Shown piece after piece: positions 13,689 to 28,900 of a stretch of DNA of 64,000 bases; the stretch's first letter is position 1; each line of letters opens with the position of its first letter. The notes under the pieces are model-generated. The model was not told the origin of the DNA, ran no database searches, and saw only the letters and a program-made list of their open reading frames with translations. Where the stretch lies: assembly GCF_048771995.1 (NCBI RefSeq), contig NC_133026.1, positions 13,232,001 to 13,296,000 of the forward strand, written 5' to 3'. The stretch comes from Taeniopygia guttata. Lineage: Eukaryota; Chordata; Aves; Passeriformes; Estrildidae. The translations under genes and the position numbers were made by a program.

Positions 13689-13806
13689 GGCCAGGTTGGA
13701 TGGGGCTTTGAACAACCTGGTGGAATATGTCCTTACCCATGGCAGGGAGGGTGAAACTAGATATTCTTTAAGGTCCCTTCCCACCCAAATACTTCTATGA
13801 TTCTAT
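13689..13806 (+). mobile_element. CR1 LINE, truncated 3' end
   Basis: The block runs from ccaggttggatggggctttg through a segment like ccatggcagggagggtgaaactaga and aaggtcccttcccacccaaa to a terminal tctatgattctat. This is the typical 3' end of avian CR1 retrotransposons, read in the sense direction, including the short terminal ATTCTATG-type repeat. It is severely 5'-truncated, the normal state of CR1 copies. There is no poly(A) tail and I see no target-site duplication, both normal for CR1. The 5' boundary is uncertain and could lie up to about 100 bases earlier. Confidence 0.85.
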
Positions 13807-16800
13807 CAGTAACATTTCATTTTCTTAGATGTCCTTTTACATCTGTCTTTTCCTTTAGGATCTACTGCTTTTAAGGACCAATTTTATTCCACTTTAGGGA
13901 AAAACTGTTCTTTTCCCTAATGGGAATAATCTTTAATAACTACTAGTCACCTCTTAAAGAGATGCCCATTCAAAGGCATGTTCCAGAGACTCACATTAAT
14001 CAAATAAAAAAATATGTTCTCTAGTAAGCTCTGGCATATTGCAAATGTACTGAATGATTGACATTTTTATGATTATGCTAATGTTGTGACATTTGATGTG
14101 CTTGGTTTTTTAATCATGCAATTAAGTTCTCTGAAAGAAAACCAGAAAGAAAAAGATCAATCACTGACAAGGCAGAAATAATGAAAACTTCTTCTACCAG
14201 CTTTAGAAACAAATGCCTGCTAGTCAATGGCAAACATTTGAACTAGATATTTCAGATTTGTCAGTTTTACTCTGAAAGTAAAGAGCACTGGTAGGGTGAC
14301 TTCCAATTTTTTGGCACAATCAGTGGCTTCACTTTCACCTTTTCCCTCTACCTTTGAAGTATAATAGCATTTGTCATGAAATGACTCTTTCATTCACTGA
14401 ATTATAGCCCTTAGAAAACCATTGCTTCCTTGTAGACAATTTCAAAATATGCATAACCCAATTAGGTAATGGAAGCTTTTAACTTCATCCTCTTTTCAAA
14501 TACTGCATCAGTTATATCCCAAATTAAAGTAGGAGAGAGATATGATATATTGCCAATATAAATAATTTAATCATTCCTCTCCCACACCTACAAACCTGAA
14601 GATTAACAGGAAGAACCAGAGAATTAAAGGATGCTCTATTGGAACAGCACTGTGTTTGACGGCAGGAAGGCTACATGGATCCGAGCTGTGGAGCCAAGCA
14701 GAAACACAGAAGAGCAGCAGATGCTGGAGGAGAACCACAGGGGATCCAACCGCTTTTTTTTGGTACAAAGCAACAGAAGACATAAGAAATGGTTAGAGGT
14801 TAATTACAGCCACCTGAAGGAACTTCATAGTAACTTTGGAAGCAAATTAAAATACATTCACTACCTAAGGTACAGTATACATTTAATCTCTTGTTAAAGA
14901 TAACTACTAGTCAGATTGAGTTTAAAAATAGATTTAACATGATGGAGATTTACTATTGATGAAATCAAGAATCATCTTAATTTCAAGAAATTCAATTCCT
15001 TACATGATACATAATCAAGGCAACAATAGCAAGCTTAAGAAACTGCAAAAAGAGACTACAAAAAGAGGTTCAATCTAAAAAAATTGAACTCATGGTCAAT
15101 TATTGGCAAATTCTGAGTTAAACTCTGAAAAGGAAGTTATAGAGAGGACTAAGCTAGAAAACTGTAGGAGCAGTTTCAGCTCTTTCCCTTGAGACAGTGC
15201 AAGACAACAATTTTAAGTTAAAGAATTGGTCTGAAACTGAAGGGAAGAAATAAAAAGGATATTCAAAATCAAAAGGAATGAACCAGCAAAACACTAAAAC
15301 TAAGAAAATAACCTCTTCAGCACACTCAGAGACTCCTACACCTTTTCTGTTCCTAATGAAATGCGTACACCTGAACTTTATCGATGTTCTCAGTATTTGG
15401 CTTTTTTCAGATACATTCACTCTGGGATTAATAATGTAGAGCTACTCAACCTACAGAAAGATCTCCTTATATAATTGGCATGGCAACAGACACAGCATTT
15501 CTCAAACAGATGTGACAACTTCTGGGTTCCACTTTTGCCGCCCCTTCAGTATGACATGAACCTTTCCTGAGTTACTTTCTGACAGCATAAAAGTAAACCC
15601 AAAGCTTCCCAGATCAAACATCCTTCTCTTGAGGTGTTCTATCCTGGAGACACCTCAATTCCCCAGGTATTCCTTTCCTTGGTCAGAGTCTCTAACAGAC
15701 ACTTCCTGCTGTTGTTGGCTGCAATGTCTTTGAGGAAGTTGACCCACTGGCCAGCAGTGGTCAGAAGAGGAGCAAATCTGGAGGGACAGCATTTCTTCCT
15801 ACTGAACCAGGTGCTTTAGGTAGGTCTATGCCAACATATGAGCCCAACTACAAACACACTGCCCACCTGTAGGTATGCACTTAGCAGAAGTACACCCCGA
15901 AATCTGAAGCTTTTAAGGACGGCAATTAGCTTTTCAGTACAGACCAGGGTCTCACCTACATGACATGTAAAGACCAAGACTGAACCAGACCAAACATACT
16001 ACAGCCTATTTTATCCAGCTGGGACCAAACTGTGAGTATTTTGAGTAGATTTCATCTGATTTTAATCCCATTGATTGTAGATGTTTATATTGTTTATATC
16101 TGAGCTAGTTAATTTAGGTTGCTTTTTTTTCAAGTTAAAGAAAAACAGTCATTTAAAGATGATTCATCTGACCTACTTTTGCTGATCTACACTACAATGA
16201 AATTGATCACACCTTAAATTTTGTTAAGTCAAATGAGTCAGTCTCTGTCTGACTTAATAAATAAAGAATAATTATTAGCTTAGAAATTTTGAGCGCAATC
16301 TAATCTTCTGATGACAATGGAGACAAGACACTGCAGGCTGCTAGAATCAGTACATCTAAATTCTTCTCCTAGCACTCCACATATACCCTAGAATTAAGCT
16401 ACTTTATTTTCCACCAGTAAAGAAGACCTTCGGCTTTTTCCATCTTAACTTCCTTATCTGATTTTTATAATGCGAAGAAGATAAATAATATTTTGGTTAA
16501 ATATTTTCTTCAACCTTTGTGAATCCAAATCAGAAATAGAAGTGTGCCTAAGGCATTCACGCTTGAATATCTGGATGTTATAGGATCTGTGTTTCACTAG
16601 ATACAGAAAAATGCCATATCTGAATTTTGGTTTGAATTCATTTTCTTAGTCAAGCTCTACTAGTAGAAATAAACAAGATTTAACATAGTAGAATATGAGA
16701 CTTTAAATGCAGCATAAACTGATGTGTTTTTTATAAATCCAAACCTAACTAGGGCTGTTTAAAAACCATACTCATTATAATTAAATGTAATTACAGTATC

Positions 16801-19161
16801 ACCAGCTTTAAATTAAGGTTCAATTGGAATTAAAATAGCTTCTGCTAAATTAAATTATTTTAAAATATAAGTTGAACTAAATAAGGAAATCATGTAAAAA
16901 TACAAAAAAAAAAAAAAAGAAAAAAGAAAAACCAAGCTCGCAGATCTATATATTTTCTTTATCAAATGGTATTGTGAAAATTAATTCATTATGTAGCCAT
17001 AACTGTAACAGTAAGTCAAAGAAGTAAAATTTAAAATAAGATTAATACTTTCCAAACTCTCCAAGATTTTGTTTATTTTTGCATTGCCAGTTCCCTCATT
17101 TCAAAATGCTGAATTTGCAGCCATGAAAACTGATGTCAGCTGGGTTTACCCAGCATCTCTGAATATCAGATTCAGAGCACCACATCTTCTTCCAAATTTA
17201 GAAACTTCTTTTGACTGTATTTGCCAAAGTAGTTTCCTGCTATACTATGAAACTCCTTAAACCACTCAAAAGTCATTCCTGAGACCAAGAGCTCAAACTT
17301 CAGTTCCACCAAATACTGAGGGAGTCCTGACACTAATTGTAATAAGTAAAAATTACCCTCTGTAGAAAGAAATGGAGGGGGTGCATATGAAGTTATTTGT
17401 TGGATTGCTTATAAGGAGTCTGCCTTACCTTTGAATCATTCTATAATAAATACCATTGCTTAATTGTATGGAAATGGTTTTTAGTGGTTCTGCAAATGTT
17501 TTGTTTGGGATTTGCATTTTCTCATCAAAGGATACTTCCCTGCCTTCATATGCTGTCAGCCTCTTTCAAATGAGAAAGCTCAGCACAGAGATGCCTCAAA
17601 TATATCAGGAAGAGAAGAAAACATATTAAGCCACCAAAAAATGTACAAATGAAACACAGAGACTCTGAGTTCAACCACAAGAGCTTGTAAATTAAGGGAG
17701 TTGTGGCAAAATATTTTGGGTTGACTAAATACCATGCCCCGAAATTTAAGCTACTTGCTTTAAAAAGAAATTTCAGAGACTAAGGTAGAATGAAAAGCAG
17801 AAGGGAATTTTAGTTTCTGGCTTCAAAATCTTTTTACTGACTTCAAAATCTTTTTACTTTATTTTATAAGTGCAACTTTGGGGGGTCTGTATATTTTAAA
17901 CAACTGTCAAATACATCTACTGTAGACCTTCAGCCCTGAAGAAGTGGTTAGTAATGGGGAAGAGAAAATAGTGTGGATCCACCATCCACTTCAGAGCTCC
18001 TAGGGTATCTCTGGGTTTTGACAGGTCTCTCTTACCATACCAGTGTGGTCAAGGAGCTCCAAACTCATTTGCATTGTGATGATAATGTTGAACAGAATTT
18101 GCTGTATCCAAACCCAAAAGATAGTTCTTTGGGGTTGCATTGATTTTGTTAAGAAAAATTGAACATTTTGTTAAAATGTTCACACGCATTTACTGCTGGC
18201 TATCACCATAATGCTATGATAATAAATATCCATTTATAACACTTTTTAGCCTTACTGGAACACAACAAAGTGCTGGTTTTCCTTCAGCATGTCTAAAACT
18301 GAAAATCTGCAATAACTCATCCCATCCTTCATACACGCATTTAATCAAACTACTTCAAAGATGTATTGTGTAGGTATGATCATAACAACAGCTTGAAATT
18401 AATGAACCATAACTGCCTTTAATTCTAAATGGATGCCACTGCAAGTGTGAAATAATCCCACAGTGGAAGAAGCAGATGTCTAGACAGGATAGAAAGCGGA
18501 CTGAGCTACAGACTCTGGCTGTAGGACACTCCTGATGTGAAAAAGTTAATTTAGAGCCCATTACTTACTTTATCATGCACTATAGTAACATATACAAAAA
18601 TTCTGTTTTGTCTTTGTCAAGGCCTCAGTTTTGTGAATAATGATGGATTAAAATCTAACAAATTTGTTTATTGATTTTTTTTTTTTCTGTAAAAGGATTT
18701 TCTTGACTACTGTCTCTAGAAGTTGACATCCTATACACATAATATAAACAATCATTGTGTTTCTTACAATCTTCTTTAAAGATGGAGGACAAATTAACAG
18801 AACACTGAATCTTCTAGTACCAAATCTAAGTCTGAGAACACCAAAAGGAGTATCATCTGGAACCAAATAAGATGTAAATTTACAGTTTTAGGATACCTGT
18901 CCATTAGGTGTGAGGGGAACTCATTCCATTACACAAATCTGAAGTAATAACAGACAGACTAAAACTAGCAGCCCCACAACCCCACATTGCATATTCTTCT
19001 GCTTGAGGTTTCCATTTCCACTCAAGACTTGGGCAACTATTTTATTTCACATGATCAATAAGTGGCTGCTCAAACAACATACTCTACTGATATAACCTTC
19101 ATTTGATCTGTTTCAAGATGCACTGCCTATGAAAGTCTGGAAAACAAATACAGCACTCATT
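13807..19161. other. Unique AT-rich non-coding DNA
   Basis: No gene or recognisable transposon. The stretch 16780-16870 is very rich in ATTA/TAAT cores. A 15-base poly(A) lies at 16904-16918. Short patches near 14030-14130 and 14630-14760 are compositionally distinct, but nothing identifies them. Open frames are at most 88 codons and not recognisable. Confidence 0.55.
17821..17858. repeat. Two-copy 20-bp tandem duplication
   Basis: The sequence cttcaaaatctttttact occurs at 17821-17838 and again at 17841-17858, separated by two bases, giving a 20-base period. Eighteen bases are identical between copies, which suggests a recent slippage event. Confidence 0.9.
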
Positions 19162-19985
19162 CAGAACCACAGAATGGTTGGGGTTGGGAGGAAACTCTTG
19201 AGGTCATCCAGGCTAACCCCACTGCTCAAATAGGGTCACCTACATGCCCAGGCCCATGACTAGACAGTTTTTTAATATCTTCAGGGAGGGAGACTCCACA
19301 TGTTCCTTGAGCACCCTGTGCCAGTGCTCAGCCAGCCACAAAGTGAAAAAGTGTTTCCTCATGTTCAGAAGGAAACTTCTGCTTCAGATGGAACCCATTG
19401 CTTCTTGTCTTGTTGTTGGGCACAGCTGAAAAGAGGTTGGCACCATCCTCTTTGCACCTTTCCTTAATCTATTTACTTATGTGAAGTGCCTTCCTGAACC
19501 TTCTATTCCCTAGGCTAAACTCTTCCAGCTCCATCAGCCTTTCCTCACAGGAGAGATGCTCAAGTCCCTTAATCATTTTCATGGCCCTTCAGAGGACTCT
19601 CTCTGGTATGTCCATGTCTCTCTTGTGCTTGGGGGCCCAGAACTGGACACAGCACTCTGGAGTGGCCTCATCAGTACTACAGAAATGGGAAGGATCTCCT
19701 ACCTTGGCTAGGTGGAAATATTTCTTCCAGTATGGCCCAAGATACATTTAGCCTTTGCTGCAAGGGCACATTTGTGGCTCGTGACAGCTTGGCATCCACC
19801 AGGACACCAGGGTGTTTTCTGCAAAGCTCCTTTCCAGCCAGTTAGACCCTGCCTGTGCTGTGCATGCGGCTGCTCCTTTGAAGGTGCCAGGCCTGTCACT
19901 TCTCCTTGTCCACCTCTGTGAGGTTCTTGTCAGCCCATTTCTCCAGTGAATCCAAACCCCTGAGGATGGCAGCACCACCTGTTGA
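19162..19985 (-). mobile_element. CR1 LINE, 3' portion, antisense
   Basis: This is the longest repeat in the window. The plus strand begins cagaaccacagaatggttgg and follows the antisense of avian CR1 in order: a gaggtcatccaggctaacccc segment, gggagactccacatgttcct, the gtgtttcctcatgttcagaa block, gctcagcctttcctcac-like text, and a stretch like catccaccaggacaccaggg near 19795. The element's 3' end is therefore at 19162 and its 5' truncation near 19985. What remains is the 3' UTR and the C-terminal end of ORF2, broken by stops and shifts. Open frames at 19708-19978 on both strands are by-products of this decayed sequence. The 5' limit is accurate to within a few tens of bases. Confidence 0.93.
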
Positions 19986-22900
19986 AGTATCAGAAGATAA
20001 TCTTGTGCCTGAAGTGTAGAACTTGGGTCTGATTCCTCATCATGTTTTCCAGCATCTACAACTGCAAAGCCTCTTCAGGTGCATTACCAGGTGAGTTCTT
20101 TTTGGGGGAAGTAAGGGATTCCCATGTTAACCAAGTACTCCTGCCCAGTTCTGTGCTCATGCCAGCAGCACGAGGGACAGCTGTACCTTACAACAGATAA
20201 CCTTTTAATTAGGCAAATTACATTCCTCGTTAGAATGCCATTGTTAAGGTAATGAAGTAAGAAAGGACTGTGCCTTACACTGACACATTGGCAGCGATTT
20301 CTGTTCTATCAAAACAAGTATCATAAAGACAGATTCTTTCTCATGAGTACCAGCAGTTTTTTAACAGAAAACATAAATCAATATTTGAACAGAGGCCGGG
20401 GGGAAGGTAGATTTATAAGAAAAACATGGAGTTTTTTCCTGTAGAAAAAGAGTAGTATTACAAGGTTCAATTATTTTAAAATGTTAAATTTATTGCCTGA
20501 TTCAAATTCACTGTAAAACTGATTAAACCCCTTGCCAAATGGTAACATATATTAAAAAGGGAAATCTTTGATTTTTGCTATCAAACAAATGAAAAGAAAT
20601 TTGGTTAATACTACTCTTAGGCTTATTCCACCTCTTCTTTATAGCTTTTCATTAAATTCCATTAACTTATGATCAAATCTTGAGCTATATTTAAATTTAT
20701 TGAATTCAGGAATGATTCCAACAGTACCAGACTAATGAGAGAATCAGACCTTAAGAGTTGTTTGTATAAATATTGTCACACATCTTAGCAACTTTTTCTT
20801 CAGTTTTTAACATTATTACATTTAAGTGGGAAGGCTTTTGCAGGCTGGATATTCCTCACTCATCACTCCCACTTTGCAAAACATGTTTAATGAGGCTGTG
20901 ATCAAAATCAATTTTACAAGTTTGCCTGGGTATTGTAAGTAAAGAGCTTTTGGACTACAGTGGAGTGAATGACTACAATACAGCAGTCTGCAGGGCTCCA
21001 AAACAGGGCTCCAAAAATGGAAAATCAACCAAATACTCAAAGAACTGTCAAACCCCAAAGAGAAGCTTTTATGATCCCTACAGGAGACGCTATATTAAGG
21101 CAAAATGAATTGATCTCAAATTTATGTTAAAAGGCTGGACTGATAAGTTTACAGTTTACTTCATAGCTGTTAATCATTAAACATATTTTAGATAGTCATC
21201 AGATATTCATTTTACATGCAATGACATTTCTATTGAACTTATTATAATAGTACATCTTAAGAACTCTTTTGAAAATGTTCCCTTAGGAAAAAAAAATATC
21301 TGCAAAGTAAAGCCACGAATTGTATGCCTCATGGGTTAGCCAATTTTGTAAATAAGTGAACACGTATCATTATGACACTATTCTAATGCCATACAGATCC
21401 CCTGCTTTCACATGCATAGTAAATGCTTTACCTGGGTTTATTTTATGGATATCACTGATTTACTCAACGTGGACAGGAAAAAAGAGGAAATACAGAGATT
21501 GTAAGCTACTGTTTTACAACTATCTTGTTCTTTCCTGTTTTGAGAGAGAATTTTGTCAGGGTAGACTTTTTTTTCTGCTCCCATAAGATCCTGCTCTGAC
21601 TTCAAGGAAACTCCTCCCAGAAAAGTTACTTTGGCCTTAATCCTGAAAGAGGATCTGTGTCAATGGACATGCACAATATCCCACTGAACTCAGTGGAGCT
21701 CAATATGAACATGAAGGTTTTGTTGATTTAATATGAAGAGAAAAGTATAAGTCACAGGTTTCCAAGATAAGGCTTGTACTTATATCTGTGGTGATTAACT
21801 GGCTTGTGTTCAGCTGCGAGTCCCACCAGCCTGTTTTCCTAATGAAATGTAGCTGGAATTCAATGAAAACAATAAAAATGTTTCAAATTCTTAAAGCTAC
21901 TTTTCAGTCCTGAAATTATATTCATTTCAGTGACTTTCTGACAATTTTTTTTTTTTTAATATTTCAAAATAACCTTATGGAAAGAGATTTTTTTTGTAAG
22001 CCCTTTTTCTCTAAATCACCCAATTCTGTTACACAGAAAGAAATTTCCCCACTTAGTACTTTGCTTAAAAATGTGTGTTCTGGTAATAAACCTCATTGAT
22101 CAGAACTGCAGTGAAGATTAATTGCATGTAACTGTCCTGAGATGATTCTTCACAAAATTCTACCCAAGTTTGAAAGTCTCCTTTAGCAGAAATCTAATAA
22201 ATCTATAGCCAGCAAAAAAAAACCCTCAAGTTTTTTCAAAGAGTTTAACAAGCTGCTTGTAATTTTTTCTGGCTTGTTGGAGGAAAGGGAGTCGAGAGAA
22301 AAATTCCAATAAAACCATGTGCAAGCCAAAGGTTTGTTTATGTTTGTATGGATTAGCATTCACACGTTTCCTGTTACTAGACTTCCTACTAGTGATGTTT
22401 AACTTTAACCACATATCCTGGGTTAAGGAATATCTCCTGAAATCAATTTCCTGATGAGGCTAAGAAAGGTCAAAGGTTAATTCTGTAGCCAGATGATTAA
22501 GCTACTGACAGCTACTGCATAGCCTTGTTTTAGCCTATAAAGTTATTGCAAATATTAGCTAAAGGAGGGGGCACACTCTGGTGAGTACACAAACTGTTGG
22601 AGAAAAATAATTCCAGAGTCTTATTCACTCTAAGTGAAATTTACTCTCTCCACATGCACACACAGAATCCACATCAGTGGAGAGATCTCTCAAGAATGGT
22701 GAGGCCAACCTGACAACCTCTAATGTGTTCATCATTTTAAACGTGGCTGTGTGACTGCTGCCAGAGCCAGCTGCCAGCCCAGAAACTTCTGCTGTGCATC
22801 ACAGACTTCCTTCATACACTTGCTCCAGACCTTGAAGAATAAACAATGTTTATGGTAATGTAAGAATCCAGACTTATATTTATCATATTCTCAAACAAAA

Positions 22901-25900
22901 AGCACAATGATTTCTGCTTCCTTAGGAAAAAAAAAAAAAAAAAGTCAACAGATGGATGATGAATTTGAAAACAACACTGCAGCAGATACTGCTGTTGTAC
23001 CAAATCAGCAGCAATGAATGCATCAGTATTTTTTCCATTTAAATACTAATGTGAACAATCCCCTGCCCAAACATTTCATATGAAACAAGAAATATCTTTA
23101 AAAGTTTGTGAAGTTTCTGCCTGGAGGGATTCTTGTTTCCAGCAGTAAAATTGATTCTTTTTTAATAGAGGCATGAATAATGACAGCCTACTGACACATA
23201 TCGATAGCAATGAGGAATTCTAGAGTTAAAGCTGATTATCCAGATTCATTCTCACTGCAGAGCATTGCCCTTTCCTGCTGAGTTCTCATCTACAAATTAT
23301 TTCATTCTTATTCAGTTTTGGAAACTTGCTAGCAAAGAAGATGACAGTCAAATGAACGAAATCCCATGTACTTATAATTTTCATTTAGATCTGTGAGACA
23401 AGTGGTGGGAAAATTTCACATTGGATCTATTGAAGATAGTGTTGGTATTTAGTTATCTCATTACAAGTATTGGAGTTTTAATAGAGGGTTCCTAAGTAGT
23501 TAAACAACTTGGGTTGCAAGTCATAATTTTAAAAATAAAACTTGGTTTGATCCAAGGCCTACCATTGCTAATACAACCACCACTCTTTTGGGCTTTCCTC
23601 TCTGTCTAACATTATCATTTATGTTTGTATCAGTGTGGCAGCATTTTACACTTGTCTTGCACAGGGAAGGCCTCTAGATGAGATGTCAGATAGAGGAGAC
23701 AATCAGTCATCAGTCTTTACTCAGGATTTCCTGACTGCATGTGAACAATAACAATTTTTTTTTTTTTTGTAAAAACTGATGTATTTCAAAATATATATAT
23801 GTAAATAGAGAACATCTGCTTCTTACACTCAAATCTAGTTAAATTCCATTCACAAGGAACTGGCTCAATTTTCACATTTAGGCTGTTTGCAAGTAAGATA
23901 CAATTTTTGTGAATCCCTCATAGTAATTTAGCCTTCATTGCTCATAAACAAAACAAATATAAGTGGATGCACATGAGCTGTTCTTCATTCATTTGTGGAC
24001 TTTACATTTGGAATTCACTTTTCCAGCCACATGACTGGTTTTACTAGTAAGACAATAAAAGATTTGTTCTCTAACTAGGTTTTCTAAACTTTGTAAACAG
24101 CATGGCACTTGAAAATTATGTTCCACCATCCAATAAAAATTATCACAATTACATGGAAAATAACAACTTTGAACAGAAAAATAATCTAATTACTTTTGTT
24201 ATATTAAATTTTTTTTTCTTTTTTTTCTGAGGCACAATTCTGCCTTGCTACAAGTATCCTTTTCAGATGTTAAAATTCTTTCTTTCTTTCCTAACATGCA
24301 GTGAGCAGGGGAGAAGGATTTCTCTTGTCACATTCAAACCAACTCATCACTACAAAACCAGCTTTCCTGTCTGCCCAGGAGCTGCCATGCTGCTGACCTC
24401 TGCCTCCTTTTTCTCCACGTCTTCTGCTTTACTTTGGGATTTTCTGATCAGCAGCTTTGACACTTTACCAGCTGGTTTTGGTTATCTGAAAACATGAAAT
24501 TCTAGGACTGCTTACATTTTAAATTCTAAACTCTTTTGTAGAACATGTGATGATATTTCAGCAGCACAAGCTCCTCTGATGTAAATCCTCCTGTCCCAGT
24601 AATTGACTACACTGCAGGTACAAATTCCCTGTATTCTCCAATTGGAATACAGCAAGGTCTATGTCCAAGAAATCTCGCTTTCTACATTGCCTTTTTCCTT
24701 TTTTTTTTTTCCCTTATTATTGGGAGCATCTGTTCTATGGCACCTGAGAAAATCACTGCATTTTTCAGTCTTTTGTCTCCTTACTGCTTATAATACCTGC
24801 ATGCACACACCCAGCAGGTACAGAATTACTGGGTAAATCACTTTGATAAAAACACAGGTTTTGGCAGCCAAACTCATTGATGTTCCGTGCCATGTGTCTA
24901 ATGGGTGTGTAACTGTATTCTAATAGTTCTGAACCTGTAACCCAATAAATGAAGATAACTATTTTGATCATAAAATTTCTAGGGTTTTTTTCTGTCTTTT
25001 TGGTGAAGGACAGTTGAATAACTAGCACAAGTTCAGTCATGCTGAAATATTTCACACCTCTCAACTCCATTTCTTTGAAATCCCAGAAAAAACAGCCACA
25101 GTTCATGAATGGTGGGACTCTCCACCACTTAGGCAGTGAGGTAGGTTATCTTTCTCTCTTGTGAGAAGAAATACTGCACACTTTCAGCATTGATGGAAAA
25201 ACTGTCAGTGCCCCTGCTTTAAATGACAGTAGAGCAACTAAGGTATATCATCAGATCTTGGGAGACTTGGTTAATATGTTCTCCTGAGATAAAAGGTGTT
25301 CATCCCCTATTTTCAAAGAAACTGCCATAACCACTAAATTAAAGCTTGATCAAAGTGCCCTCTGCACTGCATCGCAGAGCCATACATGAACACCCACTGA
25401 ATTCATCTGGAACCCAAGTCTGACTTTAGTTTCCTATTGGAGATGAAGGGAGAAATCTGGCCTGTGATTAGATACCACTATTCAAGATTTCCTAGAATGT
25501 ACAGCAACTATATTCCTCATTAATTGCTGTCTACTTCTGTCAAGATAATACCACAGTAACTCCAATGAAGTTACAGCACTTACAGTAGTACAGCTGATAG
25601 CAAAACTTGGCTCGATGTCCTCAAACATAAATGGATATTTTATCTGTTCAGTGCATGCTGTCTCTTTTATTGAAACTGAAACAGTGAGACAAAAGTCATC
25701 CTGAAGAGACCAAAAGAAACTTAAATATGTCGTTTTTTCTAAGCATATGAATATTTTATGAATTATAGTTTCCATAGTGCTTATTTACTTTGTTTGTTCA
25801 ACATTTTGAGTTGTCAGAATAAGCACTAGACAGAGCAACAACAGAAAAATGGAAAGTAAGTTAGTAACAAACTGAGTTCTTATATTTCTCCTTGGGACAC

Positions 25901-28900
25901 AGACATGAGGATGCACATACTACCAACACTTTGCAAATAACACACTAATTGTTCACTTGTCTCAAACCAGGACTTTCATGCTCCCAGAAACTATTCAATA
26001 CACAATTTTCAAATTATTCTAGTCACATTAAAATGTAGAAAAGCCTCAGGAAAAAACAATCATAGAAGGAGAAGACAAACCAGGTATATTTTGGAAGAAA
26101 GCAGTGTTTATTCAATACAATCAGTTTATCAGATTAGCAAGTTTCTTACTAATATCTACAATTAGATGTTTTCTAGTCAGATATTTGTGCAAATAGTTTC
26201 AGAAAAGGTTAAATTTTATGAGGGATTTCTTTAAAATCTGCATTATTAATATTTCTTCCATTTATAATTATTTATTCACCAGAATGAAAAGCTTATTTGC
26301 ACTTAGATTTTCGGTATTGATTTTAAATGTGTCACAATTTGCTTCTTCCTTTAGGTAATGGCAAGGCAGGAAATAGCAATGACAGACTTGCTTGGGAAAT
26401 GCACGATATTTTTGACTGTGTGTTTTCCAAACTCTTGAGTTGTCTTCCAGTGAAAAGCAAACAGAAATATTTAAATTACTTAATTGCCTCTCTAGGTTCT
26501 ACCTAAACTCTTCTTTAAGTCACATTCTTTCCTTTCAGTGAACCTCAACAAGGCAAACTGAAAGCTTTCTTTGTTATCCTGGTCTACAGCACCTGAACGG
26601 TGCCAAACAAAACTAATTCAGAGCTCTCAGCAAAAGGGTTTCTTTCTCTTACTCCTCCTCAATATCAAATAGACGTGAAAAAATTAGTCTTTTTCTTTTC
26701 TCTCACTATTATTTAACAGCGGAGAAAACAAAAAATATCATCTCACTCATGTACACTCATCTTCCTCCTTTTTTTATTTCTTTTGAGCCTCTTTGATTTC
26801 TTATGGTTATTATTATTCACCTACATAAAGATGTTACCCTTGATGGTATGAAGTGGTTTTATGTGGAATCCTTGTAATGCAGCAACTCATAACAATTATG
26901 TAGGCTAAAATATGTTATCCAAATTGCTGTGGTTTCAAAATTTACAAAAAAAAAATATTTCCTAGAGCAATCTAACTCCTCCTTTTACTACAACAACAAA
27001 GTAAACCCATTAGAAAGACTATGAATTTCAGCAATTAATTACACACTTAATAATATTTTATAGTTTTCTAAATACTTTAAAGTCTTTTCCAAACATTATG
27101 ATTCAGTTCCTGCTACCACACCTCACACAGACTAGGAAAATTAATGGAATTACTCCAAAAGCAAATTACATTTAGATTCTGGGAAAATTTGGGGTTTGAT
27201 TCAGGTTTTTTTCTAAGAATTCAATGAACTCTGACCGTATGCATTCTGCAGAATAGGAAGTGGAAACCCAGACATTAGGCAACTTCATGGAACAAAATGG
27301 TAGAAAGACAAGATTTCTCTCTTTAAAAATAAAGTTCTCACTCTTAAGTATCTCACTGGTGAAGTGTTCCAAAGGCACCAAAGGTGGTCAGCCACAAAAC
27401 CATTATCAAAATCTTCAGAACTGTATCCTACCTCACACTTTCTTTTTTTTTGTATTGTTGTGGTACCGGACTGTAAGAACATAAAGAATGAATAACTAAC
27501 TATTGCTTAGAGTTTCATATTTATTACATAACTAAAGCCATAACCACATCAAAAAGTTACAGAAATTAAAAGAGTATAATCATAATATCAAAAATCTTAA
27601 ATATTTCAAGCATTCTATTGATATGACAAAGACTTTAACAGCTACTAAAATGGTTTGCAAAGGCATCTTTTCTCAAAAAAAAACAAATTAAAATTTACAT
27701 TTAAAGTTAAAAAAATAAAAGACAATGGCAAAGACTGGTTTTGTTATATCTGAGTTAGAATTATAAAATGATTAGGCAAATATTGGTGATTTAAAGATAT
27801 TGAGTCTGAGACCATGAGCTACTAAATGAATGTTTAATAAAGTCAGGTACAAATTAAAAAGCTCAATACATATTTCTCAATTCTGCACAGAAATCCTCAG
27901 TTTGGTTGTTGGAACCACATTAAATCAAATTTTTCCTAGGTTTCAAAAAGACCTGCATATATTCATGGTTTCCAGAGGCTAGTCAAGAGCTTGAAATATT
28001 GGTCTTGACTATCCAGTCATGACCAATTCTTTCCACAGGAAAGTAATTCTCAGAGGAAATTATTTGTCACGCTACTTCCAATCTAAAGATCTAAACACAG
28101 TCTTTCCTCTAGCCTTTGGCACAACCCATAATAATTGGACCATGGGAGAGAGTGACAAAAAAGTGGATCCACAAGATGCATGCCAAACATCACTACCAGC
28201 TCAATAATTTACTTTCTCACCTTTCCTCCCCATCAGGAATAATCAGTGGCTGAAGTATTAAATGACATGTCGCAGTCATTCACTGATGGAGGAGCAAGAC
28301 AGAATGACACATTCTGCTGGTCACTTATAGCTATTGGTTGTTATAGGATACTAACTTGCAATACACATCCTTGTTTGAATTTCAGATGAGCAGATGGCCA
28401 GATGGATTAGCCTGTAAAATTAATATTCCAAACCCATACACAGCAAGACTTTGTATGGGAACTAACTGCTTCAAAATCCATGAAGTCTGTTTAGTGAATT
28501 TTATTTTTCAGGCCTCGTTTATTATTTCCTCCCCAAATACTGAAACCTGTAACAGCAAAAGGCAATTCTAGAACACTTTGGTATTTTGGTGCCATGGCTT
28601 CCTTGAATATTTCTTTAACCATTCCAGGGGCACCCATTTCCAGCACACACTTGGTGAAAATACCAAAATTCATTTCTCTGCCTTATATTAAAATATTTGC
28701 ATAACCCTAGGATGGGATATAGACATATTTAGGTACCTACTTCTGGCAACAGGCTTTAGCAACGCTGTTGAAGTTATTCCCAAAACCCATTCTCTGTGCT
28801 TTTGAGGCCTCTCCCTGTGTAGGACTGTACAGACACCTGGCAGATGCCAGCTGAAGTTCCCAGAATGACCAGAAGACAGATCTGCTGGAACAGCAAGGAG

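Noticed and set aside
20053..20090. 38-base segment between ttttccag and gtgagt
   Set aside because: Very short and close to the end of the CR1 copy; splice-like words at this spacing are common by chance.
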